64,000 nucleotides of DNA from Solibaculum_A intestinale. Its GTDB lineage: Bacteria; Bacillota; Clostridia; Oscillospirales; Acutalibacteraceae. Shown here in pieces: positions 59,076 through 64,000 of this stretch. The stretch is taken from positions 6,739 to 70,738 of the forward strand of contig NZ_JBBMFD010000014.1 in assembly GCF_040096205.1 (NCBI RefSeq). The letters run 5' to 3'. Numbering within the stretch: position 1 is the stretch's first letter; each line of letters starts with the position of its first letter. The translations under genes were made by a program, and so were the position numbers. The notes beneath the pieces are model-generated. The model had not been told where the DNA came from, did not search any database, and saw only the letters and a list, made by a program, of their open reading frames with translations.

Positions 59076-60737
59076 TTATTTTTTCGTCTTTGCCCAGGAA
59101 TCCTTGAGTGCCACCGTACGGTTGAATACCAGATGGTTTTCAGTCGTGTCCGGATCCACGGTAAAATACCCGTTTCGCATGAACTGGAAGGTCTCGCCCG
59201 GCTTTGCGCCTTCCAGGGTCTCCTCCAGCTTGCAGCCGGTGAGAACAACGAGGGAATCGGGGTTTAGATGGTCCTCAAAGCTCTCCACTCCACGTTCGTC
59301 CGACGGGTTTTCCGCTGCGAAAAGCCGGTCATAGAGCCGAACTTCGGCATCCACCGCTTTTTCGGCGCTGACCCAGTGAATCGTACCCTTGACCTTGCGC
59401 CCGTCCGGCGAGTTGCCGCCCCGGGAAGCAGGGTCGTAGGTTACATGCACCGCTAAGATGTTGCCGTCCTCGTCCTTGTCCGCATGGCTGAACTTCACAA
59501 AGTAGGCGCTCTTTAAGCGGACCTCCTTGTCCGGACAGAGGCGGAAATATCCCTTGGGCGGGTCCTCCGTGAAATCCTCCCGCTCGATGTAAAGCTCCTT
59601 CGAGAAGGTGACCGTCCGCGTACCCAGCTCCGGCCGGTCGGGGTGCAGCTCGATCTCCAGATCCTCGGTTTTCCCGTCGGGGTAGTTGTCCACAATGACT
59701 TTGAGCGGACGCAGCACCGCCATGGCCCGGGGCGCCTTTCTGCTCAATTCGTCGCGCACGCAGAATTCCAGCAGCGCGTAGTCCACCACGCTGGCGGCCT
59801 TCGCCACGCCGATGCGCTCGCAGAAGTCCCGGATGGCCTCTGGGGGATAGCCCCGCCGGCGCATCCCGCTTAAGGTGGACATGCGCGGATCGTCCCAGCC
59901 GGACACGATGTGGTCTTTGACGAGCTTTAAGCACTTGCGCTTGGAGGTGAGCATGTAGTTTAAGTTCAGGCGGGCAAACTCGATCTGCCGGGGCGGCTGC
60001 TCGATTCCCACTTCCCGAAGCACCCAGTCATAAAGGGGCCGGTGGTCCTCAAATTCCAGCGAGCACAGGGAATGGGTGACTTTCTCCGCCGCGTCGGACA
60101 GAGGGTGCGCAAAGTCATACATGGGATAGACGCACCACTGATCCCCGGTGCGGTGGTGAGTAGCCTTGAGCACCCGATAGATAATCGGGTCGCGCATGTT
60201 CAGGTTGGGGGAAGCCATGTCGATCTTCGCCCGCAGCACCTTCGCCCCGGTTTCAAATTCTCCGGCGGTCATTCGGGCGAACAGGTCCAGGTTCTCCTCC
60301 ACCGAACGGCTCCGATAAGGACTTTCCTTGCCCGGCTCGGTCAGAGTCCCCCGGTATTCCCGGATTTCGTCCGCCGTCAGGTCACACACGTAGGCCTTGC
60401 CTTTTTCAATGAGCTTGACCGCGCAGGCGTGGATAAACGGAAAATAGTCCGACGCGTAATACACATGGTCCCACTGATATCCCAGCCACTGAATGTCCTC
60501 CATGATGGACTCCACGTATTCCACGTCTTCCTTGGTGGGGTTCGTGTCGTCGAAGCGCAGATTGCAGATGCCGTTATACTTCTTCGCCGTGCCGAAATTG
60601 ATGCTGATGGCCTTGGCGTGGCCGATGTGCAGATAACCGTTGGGTTCGGGCGGAAACCGGGTCTGTACCCGGTTGTATACCCCGGCCTCCAAATCGGCGT
60701 TGATGGCCTCATGAATGAAATTTACGCTCGTTTCCAT
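59076..60737 (-). CDS. glnS: Glutaminyl-tRNA synthetase
   Basis: 553 residues. Charges tRNA-Gln directly. The class I signature is PPEPNGYLHIGHAKAI, and the KMSKS-like motif is TSKRK. The C-terminal beta-barrel anticodon domains are complete, ending FNRTVALKDSWAKTKK. ATG 60737 has GAGGAGG upstream; in-frame extension to 60779 is not needed. It is the second gene after gltX, 49 bases downstream. GlnRS is absent in many Firmicutes, which instead amidate Glu-tRNA-Gln; its presence here with GltX is typical of certain Clostridia lineages. Confidence 0.96.
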   Translation of the reverse strand: METSVNFIHEAINADLEAGVYNRVQTRFPPEPNGYLHIGHAKAISINFGTAKKYNGICNLRFDDTNPTKEDVEYVESIMEDIQWLGYQWDHVYYASDYFPFIHACAVKLIEKGKAYVCDLTADEIREYRGTLTEPGKESPYRSRSVEENLDLFARMTAGEFETGAKVLRAKIDMASPNLNMRDPIIYRVLKATHHRTGDQWCVYPMYDFAHPLSDAAEKVTHSLCSLEFEDHRPLYDWVLREVGIEQPPRQIEFARLNLNYMLTSKRKCLKLVKDHIVSGWDDPRMSTLSGMRRRGYPPEAIRDFCERIGVAKAASVVDYALLEFCVRDELSRKAPRAMAVLRPLKVIVDNYPDGKTEDLEIELHPDRPELGTRTVTFSKELYIEREDFTEDPPKGYFRLCPDKEVRLKSAYFVKFSHADKDEDGNILAVHVTYDPASRGGNSPDGRKVKGTIHWVSAEKAVDAEVRLYDRLFAAENPSDERGVESFEDHLNPDSLVVLTGCKLEETLEGAKPGETFQFMRNGYFTVDPDTTENHLVFNRTVALKDSWAKTKK

Positions 60738-60786
60738 GAAACGTCCTCCTCGTTTTCCCGTTTTTTCACCCGCAAGCAAACCGCCT

Positions 60787-62424
60787 TTACAGGCATTCCG
60801 AAAGCCTTTGGCGCACCTGTTCTTCGCCCAAAAGCTGCATAATCGCGTACAAATCGGGGGTATTCCTCCGGCCGGTTACCGCGATACGGAGAATAGAACT
60901 CACATCCCCCACATGCCCCTTGTATCCGTCCGGGTTTTTCTTATATTCCTTGACCTCTCTTGCAAAGCCCAGCGGCTCGCACAAATCCTTGATGGCGGCA
61001 AACCATTCGTCCTTGCTGTGAGCGGGATGATAGGCGTCCAGATAAGCCGATAACACCGCCCTTACGTCCTCTTTGGAAAGGTTCTCCGGCATCGGGCGCT
61101 GCCGGTCCCAGAGCTCGTCGTAGAAGTAGCTCACGTAATCGCGCACGTCGCTCCACTTGCCGATGTCCTTGCGCGGCTTGACCGGCGTGCGGTCAATGTC
61201 GAAAATCGCGGTGGCGAACGCTTCGTCCCTGTCGAGCAGCTTAGAAAGCGGCGGATCGTATTCCCTGGCCCACTCGGCCGCCAGCGCAAAAACTTCCTTG
61301 GCCGACATGACCGAAATCACGTTCTTGCTCACGTCGTTGAGCTTCTTCAGGTCAAAGAGCGCGCCCGACCGGCTCATAGCCGAAAGCTTAAAAGGAAACG
61401 TCCGGTTGTCTGCCTTGGGATTTGCCTTGCGCCAGTCTTCAAAATTGGAGTTGGCAATGGTCAGCAGGTATTCGATGACGCTTGCCGCCGGGTATCCCTC
61501 CTGCCGGTAGTATTCCACCGACGCCTCCGGGTCCTTGCGTTTGCTCAGCTTGCGCTTGCCCCCGTCCTCTTCCTTCATGATGGGGGACACGTGGGCATAG
61601 ACAGGCGGCTTAAAGCCCAGCACATAGAAAAGCTGCAGATGCACCGGCGCCGAGGAAATCCACTCGTCCCCACGGATGACGTGGGTGGTGCCCATCAGCG
61701 TGTCGTCCACCGCGTGGGCAAAGTGGTAGGTAGGGATGCCGTCGCGCTTTAGCAGCACAATGTCCTGCTCGTTTTCCGGCATTTCGATCTTGCCCTTGAC
61801 CGCGTCTTTAAAGGAACATTTGTGGTTGGGGCGGCCCGGGGAGCGAAGCCGCAGCACAAAAGGCTCGCCGCGCTCTAAGCGGGCTTTGATGTCCTCGAGT
61901 GTCAGCTCCCGGCAGGAAGCCCATTCGCCGTAGTAACCGGGATTGACCTTCTGCGCCTCCTGCCGGCTGCGCTTTTCAGCAAGAGCCTCCTCCGTGCAAA
62001 AGCATGGATAGGCAAAGCCCTTTTCCACCAGGGACTTGGCGAATACCTGGTAGATTTCCTTGCGTTTGGACTGTAAGTAAGGCCCGTACTCGCCGGTTTC
62101 GCTTTGGGGGCCGGTCATTCCCTCGTCAAAGTCGATGCCGAAGCGGTGCAAGCCGTCGATGATGCCGGTGACCCCGTCGGCCACCTCACGCTTTTTGTCC
62201 GTGTCCTCAATGCGCAGGTAGCAGACCCCGTCCGCCGCCACCCGGCGGTTGACCATGGCGGTAAAGAGGCCGCCGATGTGCAAAAACCCGGTGGGACTGG
62301 GAGCGAACCGGGTCACCTTTTCTCCGTTTTCCCGTACTCGCCTGGGATATTTCTCTAAAATCTCCTCCGGCGTTTTGGTCACGTGCGGAAAGAGCAACGC
62401 GGCGAGAGCTTGTTTATCGTCCAA
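60787..62424 (-). CDS. gltX: Glutamyl-tRNA synthetase
   Basis: Charges tRNA-Glu; 545 residues. The N-terminal extension of about 40 residues (LDDKQALAALLFPHVTKTPE) precedes the HIGH region FAPSPTGFLHIGG. The zinc-type insertion region includes CFCTEEALAEKRSRQEAQKV, and the KMSKS-like motif is GKRKLSKRKDP. The start is TTG 62424, with GGAGGTG seven bases upstream; the ATG at 62460 lies before that site. Promoter at 62481-62509. Extra length compared with the 470-residue type is from the N-terminal extension and an insertion in the middle. Confidence 0.94.
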   Translation of the reverse strand: MDDKQALAALLFPHVTKTPEEILEKYPRRVRENGEKVTRFAPSPTGFLHIGGLFTAMVNRRVAADGVCYLRIEDTDKKREVADGVTGIIDGLHRFGIDFDEGMTGPQSETGEYGPYLQSKRKEIYQVFAKSLVEKGFAYPCFCTEEALAEKRSRQEAQKVNPGYYGEWASCRELTLEDIKARLERGEPFVLRLRSPGRPNHKCSFKDAVKGKIEMPENEQDIVLLKRDGIPTYHFAHAVDDTLMGTTHVIRGDEWISSAPVHLQLFYVLGFKPPVYAHVSPIMKEEDGGKRKLSKRKDPEASVEYYRQEGYPAASVIEYLLTIANSNFEDWRKANPKADNRTFPFKLSAMSRSGALFDLKKLNDVSKNVISVMSAKEVFALAAEWAREYDPPLSKLLDRDEAFATAIFDIDRTPVKPRKDIGKWSDVRDYVSYFYDELWDRQRPMPENLSKEDVRAVLSAYLDAYHPAHSKDEWFAAIKDLCEPLGFAREVKEYKKNPDGYKGHVGDVSSILRIAVTGRRNTPDLYAIMQLLGEEQVRQRLSECL

Positions 62425-62480
62425 TGCCAGACACCTCCGAATCCATTCACAATCCTGCAATACAATTGGTTATAAGGAGT

Positions 62481-62509
62481 ATTATGCCAGAAAAACCGCG
62501 CTGAATCAA
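62481..62509 (-). promoter_or_regulatory. Promoter of gltX-glnS
   Basis: Minus strand TTGATT (complement of 62504-62509), 17 bases, CATAAT (complement of 62481-62486). Confidence 0.65.
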
Positions 62510-62579
62510 TCTTTTTTTCCTTTTACAGGTATTGGTGTCCCGGCCTTTGGCTGCCGCTTGTGAAAAAGTTCCGCTTAAT

Positions 62580-62604
62580 GAACTAATAGTTCTAAAATGA
62601 ACTA
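62580..62604. promoter_or_regulatory. Operator-like repeats upstream of the XRE gene
   Basis: GAACTAATAGTTC (62580-62592) is a perfect palindrome (6+6 around one base), and a third half-site GAACTA follows at 62599-62604. They lie in the AT-rich region before the XRE gene, in the expected place for autoregulation. A TAGAAT at 62635-62640 could be the -10, but no good -35 is seen. Confidence 0.5.
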
Positions 62605-62660
62605 TTATATCGTTTTAGCAGCAAGGCATTTGGTTAGAATAGAACCAAGAGGTGTTGGGG

Positions 62661-63014
62661 ATGAACCAGAATTTGGCTGGCCGGATGGGAAAACGAATCC
62701 GCCTAAAGCGGGAGCTTTTGCATCTGACCCGGGAACAGGTGGCGGAAGAGCTGGGCATCTCCTCACGGTTCTATTCCTACATCGAGCTTGGACAGAAGGG
62801 CATGTCGGTGGAGACGCTGTACCGCATATGCGCGTTGCTGGAGCTGGACGCGGACTATGTACTGTTTGGAGAACGGGGCGCTCATGAGCAGACCCCCGTG
62901 GCCTATTTGTTCGAAGAATGCCCCGAGGAAAAGCGGGGATATGTGGAGGAAATTCTAAAAAACCTGCTGCTGGCGCTGCGCCGGCCGGATGAGAAAAAGG
63001 AGCGTAAGGAATGA
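62661..63014 (+). CDS. XRE-family transcriptional regulator
   Basis: 117 residues. The helix-turn-helix covers about 10-65 (GKRIRLKRELLHLTREQVAE, ELGISSRFYSYIELGQKGMS, VETLYRICALLELDADYVLFG). The C-terminal 50 residues are helical (PVAYLFEECPEEKRGYVEEI) and probably dimerise or sense. ATG 62661 with AAGAGGTG upstream. It overlaps the following lipoprotein gene by ATGA, so the two are a unit, and it likely controls its own promoter through the repeats at 62580-62604. Confidence 0.9.
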   Translation: MNQNLAGRMGKRIRLKRELLHLTREQVAEELGISSRFYSYIELGQKGMSVETLYRICALLELDADYVLFGERGAHEQTPVAYLFEECPEEKRGYVEEILKNLLLALRRPDEKKERKE

Positions 63015-63595
63015 AACGAACCATCTCCCTGTTGCTTGTAAGCGTGCTTACGGTTTTGCTGATGCTGTCGGGGTGTGAGAACAAGTCCCAGCCTGCCGGC
63101 GGGGGCACGTCCGCCCCATCGGCTTATCTGGAAGACTTCCGTCCCCGTTTCAGCACGGGAACCGCTTTTGAGGAAATCGCCGGCCAGAACCCACTGGACA
63201 AGGCCTTTGTCCGGGAGGCGGGCGCCATCGCAAACGCTGCCTCCGACGAGATGCTAGAGGTAACCCTGCGCTACGGGGACTATTGGAGGGATGAAATGAG
63301 CAACGCTTTCTCTTTGGCAAACGGCGCGGCCAGCAGCGATCAGTCGGTTTCTCTGCAAAACGAGCAGGAAAGCTGGCAGCTGTACGCCGATGACCACCTA
63401 ACTCTGGCAGGGGTGATGACGGGTGTGCGCCAGGGGGACGATACCCAGAAAAACAACACCAATGCACTGGTCCGCCTCAATCTCTATCGGACCCGTGCGC
63501 TGGCGCTGTACGAATATTATTATATTTTAGCTTCCTCCGCTTCCCCAGGCGGAGAAGCAAGCGTTCCTTTCCTGTTCCAGGACGACAATGGCTGA
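63011..63595 (+). CDS. Hypothetical lipoprotein
   Basis: 194 residues. The signal peptide has the lipobox MLSGC (lipidated Cys at 22); a short Gly/Ser linker precedes a helical domain (about 40-180) with AFVREAGAIANAASDEMLEV and LVRLNLYRTRALALYEYYY. The YAD..TLAG and R-x-R-LY pattern is mildly reminiscent of lysozyme-inhibitor-type lipoproteins, but I cannot assign a family. Translationally coupled to the XRE regulator. Confidence 0.72.
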   Translation: MKRTISLLLVSVLTVLLMLSGCENKSQPAGGGTSAPSAYLEDFRPRFSTGTAFEEIAGQNPLDKAFVREAGAIANAASDEMLEVTLRYGDYWRDEMSNAFSLANGAASSDQSVSLQNEQESWQLYADDHLTLAGVMTGVRQGDDTQKNNTNALVRLNLYRTRALALYEYYYILASSASPGGEASVPFLFQDDNG

Positions 63596-64000
63596 TGTAG
63601 CAAGCGCACCGAAGGGACAAAGCTGCGGGCCGAATGGGATTCGGCGGTGCGAGGAGCGGACTTTTTGATAGGAGCGGCCGGAGGGTGCAAGCATCCTCCG
63701 GCCTATCTATCTCAAAAGAGCGCAATGCCAGGCATATGGCCCGGCGAGAAAACCCACAGGAGGGTTTGCCGCTCTCAGTACAGTGTATGCCGTTAAGGCG
63801 GATGGGTGCCTTTGGAAAAAAGCGGGAGGCATTGCCTGCAAGGGACGGCGTAAGCCTATTTGCACAAAAGGTTTCTTGAAAAGAAGAGCAGCGGCCAAAG
63901 CAAAAGAAATCCGGGAAAATCGGAACGCTGCGTAACAGCGCTGTTTCCATGATACCGGGAAAACGGCAAAGCGGGAGCGGGTGGATTTCCACCAGATCGG
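63596..64000. other. Right-end stretch without a supported gene
   Basis: 405 bases. A hairpin (GGCCGGAGGGTGC at 63676-63688, GCATCCTCCGGCC at 63691-63703) probably ends the lipoprotein transcript, although its T-run is poor. The rest has frames on both strands without ribosome binding sites and no family I recognise. A short stem CGCTG/CAGCG lies at about 63926-63940. It may be the upstream region of a gene beyond the window. Confidence 0.4.

Noticed and set aside
63634..63992. Short frames on both strands near the right edge
   Set aside because: No ribosome binding sites, no family resemblance and composition unlike neighbouring proteins.

Overview
The window looks like a chromosomal segment of a spore-forming Clostridia species, most likely an Oscillospirales/Ruminococcaceae-type anaerobe. 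The reasons are: Shine-Dalgarno-led genes with frequent GTG/TTG starts and moderately high G+C; a CIRCE-controlled hrcA-grpE-dnaK-dnaJ operon; a LexA gene with a Gram-positive SOS box; a DUF3787 spore-protein gene; a TatD gene overlapping its radical-SAM partner; DUF6171, HAAS/DUF4097 and YesM/YesN families; and a glutaminyl-tRNA synthetase next to a glutamyl-tRNA synthetase. Genus cannot be decided from this. I found no rRNA, tRNA, CRISPR array, insertion sequence or prophage.

Layout. 1-3403: end of a Kdp potassium-ATPase operon (kdpC tail) and kdpD, without kdpE. 3462-9459: a cobalamin-riboswitch operon with a secreted alpha/alpha-toroid protein, a DUF4430 (transcobalamin C-terminal-like) lipoprotein and a complete ECF transporter (T, fused A-A', S). 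This is the most interesting system here: the two extracellular proteins resemble the two domains of animal intrinsic factor/transcobalamin, made as separate polypeptides. 9479-13354: metG, tatD, radical SAM. 13533-14316: lexA, then a convergent 55-codon DUF3787 gene. 14662-16168: glnA. 16224-18176 (minus): PadR, HAAS and DUF4097 envelope module with a palindromic operator. 18205-19201: DegV protein. 19527-28073: a pectin-sugar locus with YesM/YesN two-component system, ABC sugar importer without its own ATPase, GH105 unsaturated glucuronyl/galacturonyl hydrolase and KDG kinase; the transporter part is visibly AT-richer than its surroundings.

28101-38437: mostly envelope functions, namely DUF975 protein, flotillin and NfeD, a divergent XRE-TPR regulator, an ECF sigma/anti-sigma operon with two membrane proteins, an EF-G-like GTPase with a degenerate G4 motif, and a membrane-anchored hypothetical protein. 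38602-43347 (minus): cvpA, pgsA, a zinc-finger Clp ATPase of ClpE type and an acyl-ACP thioesterase. 43394-48391 (minus): heat-shock operon. 48424-54222 (minus): GH35, GH51, DUF6171 and a GT39-like membrane glycosyltransferase operon. 54274-55889: DUF2461 and YdcF-like genes. 55970-58698: DUF4261 protein and an FAD oxidoreductase. 58889-59057: a 38-codon membrane microprotein sharing a bidirectional terminator with glnS. 59076-62509 (minus): gltX-glnS. 62580-63703: XRE repressor plus lipoprotein with an operator-like repeat. 63704 to the end shows no gene I can support.

How it fits together: pectin and galactan/arabinan oligosaccharides are imported and trimmed by two glycosidase loci; vitamin B12 is probably scavenged by the riboswitch-controlled ECF system; several modules (PadR-HAAS, ECF sigma, flotillin, Clp, Hsp70) deal with envelope and protein stress. 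Functional assignments rest on motif and family recognition by eye; no database search was run.
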